Source: Acidobacteria bacterium Ga0077522 (lineage in GTDB: Bacteria > Acidobacteriota > Vicinamibacteria > Vicinamibacterales > Vicinamibacteraceae). From it: a stretch of 47,357 bases of DNA. The DNA lies in contig LNDN01000018.1 in assembly GCA_001464065.1 (NCBI GenBank), forward strand, positions 1 through 47,357, given 5' to 3'. Below the pieces are notes generated by a model that had not been told where the DNA came from, ran no database searches, and saw nothing but the letters and a program-made list of their open reading frames with translations. The position numbers and the translations under genes are program-made. This document shows positions 10,024 to 20,866 of the stretch, in pieces; the stretch's first letter is position 1; each line of letters starts with the position of its first letter.

Positions 10024-10685
10024 CGAGGCGTGTGGCCATCGCCGCGCTCGTGACGACCACGCTGGTGGCGGTGATGCAGGCGCCGGCGGGAACACAGGGG
10101 GCCACGGGGACCCTCCGTGGTCGCTTCGCCCTGCCGGCAGCCACCGGCCACGACCATCGTCCCGCACTGATCGAGCCTCGCGTCGCGCCGCGGCCCCGCC
10201 AGACGCGCGTCGGCGTGGTCTACCTGGAGGTCGCCCCGTCGGAGGCCTTCGAGCAGCCGGTGGCGGCGCGCCAGCGGATGGATCAGCGCAACGAGACGTT
10301 CGTGCCGCACGTGCTGGCCATCCGGACCGGGACGACCGTCGACTTTCCCAACAGCGACCGCATCTACCACAACGTGTTCTCGCTGTCGCCGACGCGGAAG
10401 TTCGATCTCGGGCGCTACGCCGTCGGCCGCTCCAAGGCGGTGCGGTTCGATCGCCCCGGCGTCGTGCGCGTGTTCTGCGACATCCACTCGCACATGAGCG
10501 CGTTCATCCTGGTGTTCTCGCACCGCTACTTCGCCGTGACGCAACCCGATGGCACCTTCCAGCTGCCGCCGGTGCCCACCGGCACGTACATGCTCGCCGG
10601 CTGGTACGAGGGCGAGGTGCGTGCCAATCGCCAGGTCGTGGTGCGCAGCGGCGAGACCACCGTCGCCGACCTGCCGGTGCCGTGA
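10014..10685 (+). CDS. Secreted cupredoxin (plastocyanin-like) with a C-terminal carboxypeptidase-regulatory-like fold
   Basis: 223 residues with a signal peptide (RRVAIAALVTTTLVAVMQAPA). The centre is a type-1 copper domain: His119 in RIYHNVFSLS, then Cys155, His158/His160 and Met161 in FCDIHSHM. This order of ligands (His, Cys, His, Met) matches plastocyanin-like domains annotated as methylamine-utilisation-like proteins. The last 55 residues (TQPDGTFQLPPVPTGTYML) look like a carboxypeptidase-regulatory beta-sandwich. Probable periplasmic electron carrier or copper binder. It is coupled to the porin gene upstream and to the kinase gene downstream (stop and start overlap by one base). Confidence 0.85.
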   Translation: MVLTRRVAIAALVTTTLVAVMQAPAGTQGATGTLRGRFALPAATGHDHRPALIEPRVAPRPRQTRVGVVYLEVAPSEAFEQPVAARQRMDQRNETFVPHVLAIRTGTTVDFPNSDRIYHNVFSLSPTRKFDLGRYAVGRSKAVRFDRPGVVRVFCDIHSHMSAFILVFSHRYFAVTQPDGTFQLPPVPTGTYMLAGWYEGEVRANRQVVVRSGETTVADLPVP

Positions 10686-12389
10686 TGCGCGCGCTCGGCT
10701 CCCTCTCCAATCGCCTCTTCCTCATCTGCGTGCTGCTGTCGACGGCGTCCATCGGCGGCGCGATGCTGTTCGTCAGCGCACGCCTCACCCGTGAGCACGA
10801 CCGGGCCATGGCCGTCAGGCTCGACGAGACGATCGCGCTGGTCGAACGCCAGCGCCGCCTGCTGCTCGAGACCTCGACGCGGCTCGCCCGGCTGGTGGCC
10901 GACCTGCCCAAGCTGAAGGCCGCGCTCACCACCGACGCGGCCACCCTGGCGCCCATCGTGGCCAGCTATCGCGAGGAGATCGGGGCCGACCTCCTCATCG
11001 TCAGCGACGCCGACGGGGCTCCGGTGTTCCGGGCCGGCGACGTGCGCGGCGACGTCGCCACCCGTCGCCTGCGCATCGACCGCTCGATGGTCGGTGCGGC
11101 GACGCTGGCCACGATGGCGCATCCCCGAGGGCTGCTGCATCTCGTGAGCGTGCCGATCGTCATCGGCTTCGATCCGGCCGAGCAGCTCGGCCTGCTCAGC
11201 GTCGGCATGCTGTTCGACGACGAGCAGGCGCGCGCCCTGCGGGCCTCGACCGGCAGCGAGCTGGCCTTCGCGCTGGGCGACCACGTACTGGCCTCGTCGA
11301 TCGGACCGGCGGTCGCGCCCGTGCTGGCGCCCGCGCTCGCGGCCGGTCAGGCCGGCACGCTGCTGGTGGCGGATCGACGCTACGCCTGGCATCGTCACGC
11401 CCTGCATCCGATGCCAGGGGAGGTGCAGGGCGATGGCGGCGAACCTCGACTGGTGGTGATGCACTCGACCGAGGACGCCGAAGCCACTCTGCGCAGCGTG
11501 CGCCTCGCGCTGGCCGTCATCGCATTGCTGACGGCGCTGGCGGCCAGCGTGGCCAGCTACGCCGTGGCGCGCACCATCACGCGCCCGCTCTCGGCACTCA
11601 CGGCCTCCATGCGCGAGATGGCGCAGACCGGCATCCTCTCGCCGCCGCCACCTCGCACGCGCACCCATGCGTGGGACGACGAGGATGTCCGCCTGCTGGC
11701 GGGGACCTTCGACGCCATGACCGGGGCCATCGGTCGGTTCCAGCAGCAGGCCTCGGAGCGCGATCGCCTGACGGCCCTGGGACGCCTGTCGACGGTGATC
11801 GCGCACGAGATCCGCAATCCCCTGATGATCGTGCGACCGATGCGGCCGCCGACATCGAGGAGCAGGTCCAGCGCCTGGATCGGGTCGTCAACGACGTGCT
11901 CGACTTCGCACGGCCCGTGCACCTCGAGGTCGCGCCAGCCTCGCTGCACGCGATTTGCCGGGAGGCCGTCGCCGCCTGCCTCGCGGCCGAGACCGACCCG
12001 CCGGTCACGCTCTACCTCGAGGACGCGGCCGATGCCGTGCGAACGGACGCCGATCGGCTCCGGGCCGTCCTGGTCAACCTGATCGCCAACGCGCGCGAAG
12101 CCGTCCGCGCGGCGGGCCGCCTGCCCGACGACAGTGTGGTCACCGTCGGCACGCGACGTGCATCGACGGTGGTCATGATCGAGATTGTCGACACCGGCAC
12201 CGGCATGGAACCCGCCGTGGCCAGTCAGGTGTTCGAGCCCTACTTCACCACCCGACGCACCGGGACCGGACTCGGGCTCGCCATCGCGCGCAACATCATC
12301 GAGGGGCTCGGCGGCACCATCGCGCTCACGAGCACCCCCGGTCATGGCACGAGCGTGTCCATCACCCTGCCGCAAGGGGACACGCACCC

Positions 12390-12393
<4 letters not shown>
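10685..12393 (+). pseudogene. Sensor histidine kinase with a frameshift in the dimerisation helix hairpin
   Basis: Two overlapping frames together encode one kinase. The first frame, from ATG 10685 (or GTG 10682), gives a membrane helix, a periplasmic sensor of about 240 residues, a second helix (LAVIALLTALAASVASYAVA), HAMP, and the phospho-acceptor box VIAHEIRNPLMIV ending near 11833. After that this frame turns into arginine-rich nonsense. The next frame continues with DAAADIEEQVQRLDRVVNDVLDFARP, the N-box NLIANAREA and the G boxes DTGTGM and GTGLGL, ending at 12393. Spacing between the H-box and FARP is about 12-18 residues shorter than usual, so a deletion of 3n+1 bases seems likelier than a single missing base. 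Sequencing or assembly error cannot be excluded. It overlaps the response regulator by ATGA. Confidence 0.85.
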
Positions 12394-13751
<1,358 letters not shown>

Positions 13752-13755
13752 ATGC

Positions 13756-13851
13756 CGCAATGCCGCAATGCCGAAATGCCGCAATGCCGACATGCGGGCA
13801 TGCGGAAGGGCAGAAGGGCGAAGGGCGAAGGGTGAAGGGTGAAAGGGAAGT
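13756..13851. repeat. Octamer micro-repeat island
   Basis: Tandem variants of GCCGCAAT/GCCGAAAT, then AAGGGCGA/AAGGGTGA words, immediately after the regulator gene. It also contains a small CATGC/GCATG hairpin. It separates the regulator gene from the sigma54 control region. Confidence 0.8.
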
Positions 13852-13853
13852 GT

Positions 13854-13868
13854 TTACTTAACTCGTAA
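13854..13868 (+). promoter_or_regulatory. Candidate activator-binding dyad TTAC-N7-GTAA
   Basis: TTAC (13854-13857) and GTAA (13865-13868) form an inverted repeat with a 7-base spacer in an AT-rich pocket. Its centre is about 105 bp before the predicted start of the sigma54 transcript, the usual distance for an NtrC-type enhancer site. The same dyad occurs twice at 15922-15956. Confidence 0.55.
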
Positions 13869-13940
13869 GTGCTTTCGGATCTCGTGCGTCGCCTCAGGCC
13901 TGTGGCGGCCAGATTCCTTTGGAATACCGACACGTCGCGC

Positions 13941-13954
13941 GGCATGCGCCTTGC
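13941..13954 (+). promoter_or_regulatory. Sigma54 (-24/-12) promoter core
   Basis: GGCATG-N4-TTGC with GG and GC exactly 10 bases apart, matching the sigma54 consensus (TGGCAC-N5-TTGC). Predicted start near 13966, then a perfect ribosome-binding site AAGGAGGG (13968-13975) and the GTG of the CuA gene at 13982. The gene directly upstream encodes a sigma54 activator. Confidence 0.7.
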
Positions 13955-13981
13955 CTTGGTTCATGGCAAGGAGGGACGTCC

Positions 13982-14353
13982 GTGTTCCAGAGAGAGTGGC
14001 GCCGCAGTGCGCTGGCCTTGCCGTTCGTGGCACTTGGCCTCGTCGTGTCCTTGGCGGCGCAGCAGGCGCCGCGCGTGATCGAGGTCAAGGCCAAGAAGTA
14101 CGACTTCGACCCGGCAACCATCGAGGTGCAGCAGGGCGAGCGCGTGGTCCTCCGCGTGACGTCGACCGACCGCCTGCACGGCATCGGCATCCGGAAGTTC
14201 GGCGTGAAGGCGGAGGTGCCGAAAGGGGCGACCGTCGACGTGGAGTTCGTCGCCTCGACCGCCGGCACCTACAAGGTGCTCTGCACCGAGGAATGCGGCA
14301 AGGGGCACGACGACATGGTCGGCACCCTGATCGTGAAGGCGGTGGCGCCATGA
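13982..14353 (+). CDS. Small secreted CuA-domain (cytochrome oxidase subunit II-like) cupredoxin
   Basis: 123 residues starting at GTG 13982, chosen because AAGGAGGG sits 6-7 bases upstream. A hydrophobic N-terminus (ALALPFVALGLVVSLAAQQ) acts as signal peptide or anchor. The rest is one cupredoxin domain with the binuclear CuA ligand set: His66 (RLHGIGI), then Cys101, Glu103/Glu104, Cys105, His109 and Met112 in CTEECGKGHDDM. True COX2 has two transmembrane helices before this domain; here they are absent, so this is a stand-alone CuA carrier rather than an oxidase subunit. It is first in an operon with a cytochrome c lipoprotein and a barrel protein, under a predicted sigma54 promoter. Confidence 0.85.
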   Translation: MFQREWRRSALALPFVALGLVVSLAAQQAPRVIEVKAKKYDFDPATIEVQQGERVVLRVTSTDRLHGIGIRKFGVKAEVPKGATVDVEFVASTAGTYKVLCTEECGKGHDDMVGTLIVKAVAP

Positions 14354-14811
14354 GGCGGCGCGTCCTTCGTGCTGCGACGCTCATCGCGAGCGTCAGTCTG
14401 CTCGCCTTCGCCTCCGGGTGCGACGAGAAGCTGTCCGACATCGCTGGCCCGTCGCCCGGCCTGACGCCGACCTACTCGAGCATCGCCCAGAACATCTTCG
14501 CGAGCACCGACGGCTCGGGCCGCACGGCCTGCACGCAGTGCCACACCAATCAGGGGCGCGTGCCTGCGGCCAACCTCAATCTCCTGCCCGAGGCTGGCTA
14601 TGCCCAACTGGTCGGTGTGGCCAGCGTGCAGAAGCCGGGCGCCATTCGGGTCATCCCCGGCGACGCCGACGGCAGCTACCTGGTGCACAAGCTCGACGGG
14701 CGCGCCGACATCGTCGGCCAGCGCATGCCCCGCAACGCCGGCCCGTTCCTCACCGAGGGCCAGATGCTCATCATCCGCCGCTGGATCGACCAGGGCGCGC
14801 AGAACAACTGA
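14350..14811 (+). CDS. Cytochrome c-like lipoprotein (single haem)
   Basis: 153 residues. Signal peptide with lipobox LAFASGC, so Cys24 is the predicted lipid-modified residue. One haem-binding motif C61-T-Q-C64-H65. Towards the C-terminus, QRMPRNAGPFLTEGQMLIIRRWIDQGA resembles the tail of Planctomycete-type cytochrome domains, with a Met as possible distal ligand. It overlaps the CuA gene by 4 bp (ATGA). Probably passes electrons to or from the CuA protein in the periplasm. Confidence 0.85.
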   Translation: MRRRVLRAATLIASVSLLAFASGCDEKLSDIAGPSPGLTPTYSSIAQNIFASTDGSGRTACTQCHTNQGRVPAANLNLLPEAGYAQLVGVASVQKPGAIRVIPGDADGSYLVHKLDGRADIVGQRMPRNAGPFLTEGQMLIIRRWIDQGAQNN

Positions 14812-14818
14812 GGCGCAC

Positions 14819-15757
14819 ATGAAGAACACCATCCTTGCCACGGCGCTGACGTTGATCGCCCTGGGCGCGCTGCCTGCCTCGGCGCAGGATCGCGTCGAGC
14901 CCGCACCCACGCCCAAAGCTCCCGCAGAGACGGATCCGGCCACGCCGGCCCCCGCACCCGCGGCGCCTGCCCCTGCCGGCGCGCCGGCCGACGATGCGGC
15001 GGCCGTCCAGGACGACGAGGACGACCCGGACCTCGACGTCAACCTGTCACAGCCCGATTACACGATCGTCAACCTGCCGACGACGCTGCGCATGCCGAAG
15101 GGCAAGTTCGCGATGCGGGTCACGCACCGCTTCGGGCGCCCGCTCGGCGACGGCGACTTCGGCGATCTGGCGTCGGACCTGTTCGGCCTCGACGCCGGCG
15201 GCCTCATCGGTCTCGAGTTCCGCTATGGCCTTCTGACGGGCACGCAGGTCGGGGTGCTTCGCACGAGCGATCGCACGGTGCAGTTCTTCGCGCAGCAGCA
15301 ACTCGTGGCGCAGGGGGGCTCCCCGGTGGGGCTCGCCCTCAACCTCACGGCCGACGGCACCAACAACTTCCAGGACAGCTATTCGCCGGGCATCGGTCTG
15401 ATCATCTCGCGCGAGATCGGCAAGCGCGGGGCGCTGTATGTCGAGCCGACGTGGGTCAACAACACCAACGTGTTGCCAGGCGAGCTCGTCGACGACAACG
15501 ACTCGTTGCTGATTGGTCTCGGAGCCCGTCTGCGGGTGACGCGCCGCATGTATCTCGTGGCGGAGGCAGCACCGCGGGTCAACGGCTTCGAGCCCGGATC
15601 GACGGCGGCCAGCGTCGGCGTCGAAATGCGAGCCGGTGGGCACGGCTTCCAGCTCAACGTCTCGCGCGGCCTCGGCACGACGATGGCGCAGGTGGCGCGC
15701 GGCGGATCGAGCGACGACTGGTTCATCGGGTTCAACATCGCGCGCAAGTTCTGGTAG
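14819..15757 (+). CDS. DUF5777-like outer-membrane beta-barrel protein
   Basis: 312 residues. Signal peptide ending near ASAQD, then an Ala/Pro-rich linker (about residues 25-65) with an acidic patch (DDEDDPDLD), then a barrel-like domain. The start of that domain, TTLRMPKGKFAMRVTHRFGRP, and the GLDAGGLIGLEFRYGL segment resemble the DUF5777 family. The protein ends in FNIARKFW, with the C-terminal aromatic residue expected of outer-membrane barrels. It lies 7 bp after the cytochrome gene. Function unknown; the operon suggests an outer-membrane partner of a copper/haem electron chain. Confidence 0.8.
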   Translation: MKNTILATALTLIALGALPASAQDRVEPAPTPKAPAETDPATPAPAPAAPAPAGAPADDAAAVQDDEDDPDLDVNLSQPDYTIVNLPTTLRMPKGKFAMRVTHRFGRPLGDGDFGDLASDLFGLDAGGLIGLEFRYGLLTGTQVGVLRTSDRTVQFFAQQQLVAQGGSPVGLALNLTADGTNNFQDSYSPGIGLIISREIGKRGALYVEPTWVNNTNVLPGELVDDNDSLLIGLGARLRVTRRMYLVAEAAPRVNGFEPGSTAASVGVEMRAGGHGFQLNVSRGLGTTMAQVARGGSSDDWFIGFNIARKFW

Positions 15758-15921
15758 CACGCAGGTTGGAGTCGGCGTGACGTGCGCGCGGGCGGCTGGG
15801 TGGGCGCCTGGCTCCGCACCGCGCCGCGCCGATTCCTTCAGCAGCCGGAAGGGTCGGGGTGTCCCCGCATCCTGGGCCTTCCGTGCTGCGTCTTCGTTGG
15901 CGACCCGTCGGCGGGGGCTCG

Positions 15922-15956
15922 TTTACGGGCCGCGTAAGCCGCTTACGTGAAGGGTA
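15922..15956 (+). promoter_or_regulatory. Doubled activator-binding dyad TTAC-N7-GTAA
   Basis: Two dyads, 15922-15936 and 15942-15956, with centres 20 bp apart (two helical turns, same DNA face). Both match the site at 13854-13868. The midpoint is about 96 bp before the predicted start of the next sigma54 promoter. They lie in a region that is otherwise only the gap between convergent genes. Confidence 0.6.
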
Positions 15957-16009
15957 AGGCTCTCGCGATCAGACGGCCGCCGACCCGCGCCAATGGCGCT
16001 GCCGCACAC

Positions 16010-16023
16010 GGCATGTCGTTTGC
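16010..16023 (+). promoter_or_regulatory. Second sigma54 (-24/-12) promoter core
   Basis: GGCATG-N4-TTGC, followed by T, identical in its ten fixed bases to the core at 13941. The predicted start is near 16035. There is no conventional gene downstream on this strand, only the 20-codon frame at 16056 and two hairpins. Confidence 0.65.
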
Positions 16024-16055
16024 TATGGAAAGAAGTGGTTCAAGGGGGCGGCGAG

Positions 16056-16118
16056 ATGGCCAATGGCGGTGGGTTGGGCAGCCGGCAGCCAAGCCGCAAC
16101 GCCGACTTCCTTGTGTAG
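16056..16118 (+). CDS. Orphan 20-residue peptide gene (or small RNA) under sigma54 control
   Basis: The ATG at 16056 has a ribosome-binding site AAGGGGG (16042-16048) 7 bases upstream and a TAG at 16116. The peptide starts MANGGGLGSR and ends NADFLV; it has no signal sequence and I recognise no family. The stop codon lies inside the first of two hairpins. The transcript from about 16035 would be roughly 120 nt, so it could equally be a regulatory RNA with a short frame. Promoter, doubled dyad, ribosome-binding site, frame and hairpin follow each other at normal distances, which is why I list it despite its size. Confidence 0.5.
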   Translation: MANGGGLGSRQPSRNADFLV

Positions 16119-16152
16119 GAAGCGGGAGGTGCCGGGGGTGTTCCCCGGCACC
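16106..16152. terminator. Two adjacent hairpins between convergent genes
   Basis: CTTCCT/AGGAAG with a 5-base loop (16106-16122), then a perfect 10-bp stem GGTGCCGGGG/CCCCGGCACC with a 5-base loop (16128-16152). No long T tract follows, only CTCTTGCCT. It can serve the small sigma54 transcript on plus and grpE on minus. Confidence 0.65.
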
Positions 16153-16160
16153 CTCTTGCC

Positions 16161-16738
16161 TCAGCCCTGCGTATCGCTGGCGACGGCGACCGTCGCGGGG
16201 CGCAGGATGTCGTCGCCAATCAGATAGCCGGGCGCCGCCACACCGGCGACAATCCCCTCGCCGTACTGCTCGGTGATCGGGACCACGGCCACGGCTTCGT
16301 GCTGCTCGGGGTCGAACGGCTCGCCGAGCGGCTCGATGCGGCTGATGCCATACCCCGCGAACTTGTGCAGGAACTGCTGGCGTACCAGCTCGACGCCCTG
16401 CACCAGCGGGTCGGCGCTGCCGCTGGCGCGCGCCGCCGTCAGCGCGCGGTCGAGGTTGTCCACCACCTCCAGCAGATCGGCGAACACCGACCGCCGCGAG
16501 AGCTCGGCGTCGCGGCTCGCTTCCTTGCGCACGCGGGCACGCATCGCCTCGAACTCCCGCTGCGCCTCGTGCACCACCGTGATGTACTCCTGCAGCTGCG
16601 CGTCCTTCTCGGCGAGCTGCTGCTCGAGTTCCTGGACGTAGGACGGCTTCTCGAAGACCGTCGGCTCCTCGGCGGCCGGCGTGTCTTCCGTTCGCGCCCA
16701 CCAGCGGCGATCGACGACCTTCACAGGCTCCTGGTCAC

Positions 16739-16742
<4 letters not shown>
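16161..16742 (-). CDS. grpE: GrpE, nucleotide-exchange factor of DnaK
   Basis: 193 residues. The N-terminal half is a long helix (VQELEQQLAEKDAQLQEY), the dimerisation coil of GrpE. The C-terminal half has the family core LLEVVDNLDRAL, GVELVRQQFLHKF, EPFDPEQHEAV and the beta-wing region GYLIGDDILRPATVAV. It releases ADP from DnaK to speed substrate cycling in the cytoplasm. It overlaps the end of clpA by ATGA and is third in a clpS-clpA-grpE operon, without dnaK or dnaJ in the window. That is an unusual neighbourhood for this gene. Confidence 0.95.
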
Positions 16743-19168
<2,426 letters not shown>

Positions 19169-19173
19169 GCGGA

Positions 19174-19488
19174 TTACTCCTCTTCCAGGCTCGCCCTCAG
19201 CGGGAAGCCGTTCTGCCGCGCGAGATCGTGCACGGCCTCGACCTTCGTCTCGGCCACCTCGAAGGTGTACACGCCGCACAGACCCTTTCCCTGCGTATGC
19301 ACCTGCATCATGATGCGGAACGCCTCGGCAGGGGTCCGGTGGAACACCGTCTCGAGAACCTCGACGACGAAGTCCATCGTCGTGTAGTCGTCATTGATCA
19401 GCAGGACCTTGAAGCGCGCGGGCTCCTTCGTCTGCTTCTCGGTGCGCTCGAGGACGAGGTCGCCCGTCTTCTGTCGTGTGTCGCTCAT
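19174..19488 (-). CDS. clpS: ClpS, N-end-rule adaptor of ClpA
   Basis: 104 residues, normal length. After a flexible 25-residue N-terminus the fold begins with FKVLLINDDYTTMDFVVEVL; the DD and the Thr/Met that follow line the pocket for N-terminal residues in known ClpS proteins. Also present: VHTQGKGLCGVYTFEVAETK, with the conserved His and Gly. It delivers proteins with bulky N-terminal residues to ClpA. The stop is 5 bp before clpA. A TATACT box lies about 65 bp upstream of the ATG. Confidence 0.96.
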   Translation of the reverse strand: MSDTRQKTGDLVLERTEKQTKEPARFKVLLINDDYTTMDFVVEVLETVFHRTPAEAFRIMMQVHTQGKGLCGVYTFEVAETKVEAVHDLARQNGFPLRASLEEE

Positions 19489-19554
19489 CGACGTGCTGAC
19501 CGGCCCCACCGGCGTGCACTGGGCCCGGATCGCGGCTGGCTGATCTCCCCCACC

Positions 19555-19560
19555 AGTATA
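19555..19560 (-). promoter_or_regulatory. Candidate -10 box of the clpS-clpA-grpE operon
   Basis: TATACT on the minus strand, the only strongly AT-rich hexamer in the leader, about 66 bp before the clpS ATG. No convincing -35 or heat-shock (CTTGAA) element is visible. Confidence 0.35.
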
Positions 19561-19606
19561 CGGACGCTGCCGCTGGCCCGCCGGGCGAACGGGCAGGGGG
19601 GAGGAA

Positions 19607-19690
19607 TGCCGAATGCCGAATGCCGAATGCTGAATGGCGAATGGCGGAATACCAGAGCCAGACGGCATTCCCAGCATTCGGCATCGCAGC
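19607..19690. repeat. Palindromic heptamer island between clpS and the hydrolase gene
   Basis: Left part repeats GAATGCC/GAATGGC words. Right part (about 19671-19690) carries their complement (GGCATTC, GCATTCGGCAT), so the island can fold into a long imperfect hairpin. Confidence 0.85.
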
Positions 19691-19695
19691 ATTGA

Positions 19696-19701
19696 CATAA
19701 T
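19696..19701 (+). promoter_or_regulatory. -10 box CATAAT, 6 bp before ATG
   Basis: CATAAT followed by 6 bases and the ATG at 19708; no ribosome-binding site. Predicted leaderless start. Confidence 0.5.
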
Positions 19702-19707
19702 TCAGCC

Positions 19708-20619
19708 ATGCACGTGCTCGCCCACCAGCTTCGCTATGCCGACGGGGTGTTTCGCGGCACCCCGGGGGTGATCGCCACGGCGGTCCTCGAAGGGCCCTCG
19801 GGCATCGCCCTGATCGACCCCGGCCCTTCCAGCGATCTGGCCGCCCTCGAGGCCGACCTGGCCTCCGGGGGCCTGTCGCTGGACGACGTGGAGGCGGTGC
19901 TGCTGACGCACATCCACCTGGACCATGCAGGAGCGACCGGCACGATCGTGCGGCGCCGGCCCGACTGTCGGGTGTTCGTGCACGAGCGCGGCGCGCGGCA
20001 CATGGTGGCGCCCGAGAAGCTGATCGCGAGCGCCACCCAGATCTACGGCGACCAGATGGGCCCGCTGTGGGGGGAGTTCGCCGCCGTGCCCCAGGCCAAC
20101 CTGCAGGTCCTGCACGGCGAGGAGCGCCTGACGGTGGCGGGACACGACCTGGAGGTCGCCTACACCCCCGGGCACGCCCAGCACCACGTGAGCTACTTCC
20201 ATCGCGCCTCGCGCATCGCCTTCGTCGGTGATACCGGTGGCTGCCGTACCCCGGCCATGGCCACCGTGATGCCGCCGACGCCGCCGCCCGACATCGACGT
20301 CGTCCTGTGGCAGGCCAGCGTGGCGCGGATCCTCGCCTGGCAGCCGGAGGCGTTGTTCCTGACCCACTTCGGCCCGGTGACGCCCGTGGCGGCCCATCTG
20401 GGCGCCCTGCTCGACCGGCTCGAGGTCATGCAGCAGATCGCCCGCGGCCTGCTTGGCGAGGCGTCGCTGACGGAGGCGGACCGCGAGGCGCGCTTCGTGG
20501 AGGAACTGCGGCGGATGTTCCGCCAGCAGCTCACGGACGTGGAACTGCGCCGGCTCGAACTCGGCGTCCCCTTCGGCATGTGCTGGGGTGGCTTGGCTCG
20601 CGCCTTGCGGAAGGCGTGA
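19708..20619 (+). CDS. Metallo-beta-lactamase-fold hydrolase
   Basis: 303 residues, no signal peptide. Zinc motif H68-I-H70-L-D72-H73-A-G, second-site His in YTPGHAQHHVSY, Asp in FVGDTGG and a late His in LFLTHFGPV. These are the metal ligands of the glyoxalase II-like hydrolase superfamily. The C-terminal 70 residues are helical and end GMCWGGLARALRK. The substrate cannot be assigned; thioesters, lactones and phosphoesters are all possible for this fold. It stands alone, with its own predicted leaderless promoter and a hairpin repeat after it. Confidence 0.9.
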   Translation: MHVLAHQLRYADGVFRGTPGVIATAVLEGPSGIALIDPGPSSDLAALEADLASGGLSLDDVEAVLLTHIHLDHAGATGTIVRRRPDCRVFVHERGARHMVAPEKLIASATQIYGDQMGPLWGEFAAVPQANLQVLHGEERLTVAGHDLEVAYTPGHAQHHVSYFHRASRIAFVGDTGGCRTPAMATVMPPTPPPDIDVVLWQASVARILAWQPEALFLTHFGPVTPVAAHLGALLDRLEVMQQIARGLLGEASLTEADREARFVEELRRMFRQQLTDVELRRLELGVPFGMCWGGLARALRKA

Positions 20620-20639
20620 GGCCTCCGCCGACCCGGAAG

Positions 20640-20817
20640 GGTAGGGCCCGTTCTCCGAACGGGCCGTCACGATCGCGTCTCCACGGTGACGTCGGTTCTT
20701 GCGGTGACGGCCGGCTCGGAGAGCCGGCCCTACCCAGGAGAGACGGCCCTACCCAGGAGAGCCGGCCCTACCCAGGAGAGCCGGCCCTACCCAGGAGAGC
20801 CGGCCCTGCCCAGCCAG
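20640..20817. repeat. REP-like hairpins and 19-bp tandem repeats
   Basis: One hairpin (stem GGCCCGTTC 20645-20653, complement 20657-20665, then GTCA) faces a second in the opposite orientation (20709-20729). The second continues into four tandem 19-bp units from 20724 to 20799 and a partial fifth. Each unit is half of the hairpin element (CCGGCCCTACCCAGGAGAG). They fill the gap between the hydrolase and PQQ genes. Confidence 0.9.
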
Positions 20818-20852
20818 CCTCTCTCCAGATCGACGCGCTCCCCTGTTTGACA

Positions 20853-20858
20853 TAGATT
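20853..20858 (+). promoter_or_regulatory. -10 box TAGATT, 8 bp before ATG
   Basis: TAGATT at 20853-20858 and the ATG at 20867, with no ribosome-binding site between them. Consistent with a leaderless or near-leaderless transcript. Confidence 0.4.
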
Positions 20859-20866
20859 TCCGGCCG

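Noticed and set aside
15947-16276. A 109-codon plus-strand frame in the gap before grpE
   Set aside because: It runs into the antisense of grpE, has no ribosome-binding site, and its start lies inside the doubled dyad. The 20-codon frame at 16056 is better supported.
20724-20817. Four 19-bp tandem units as a possible CRISPR array
   Set aside because: There are no spacers; units abut directly and are halves of a dispersed hairpin element.
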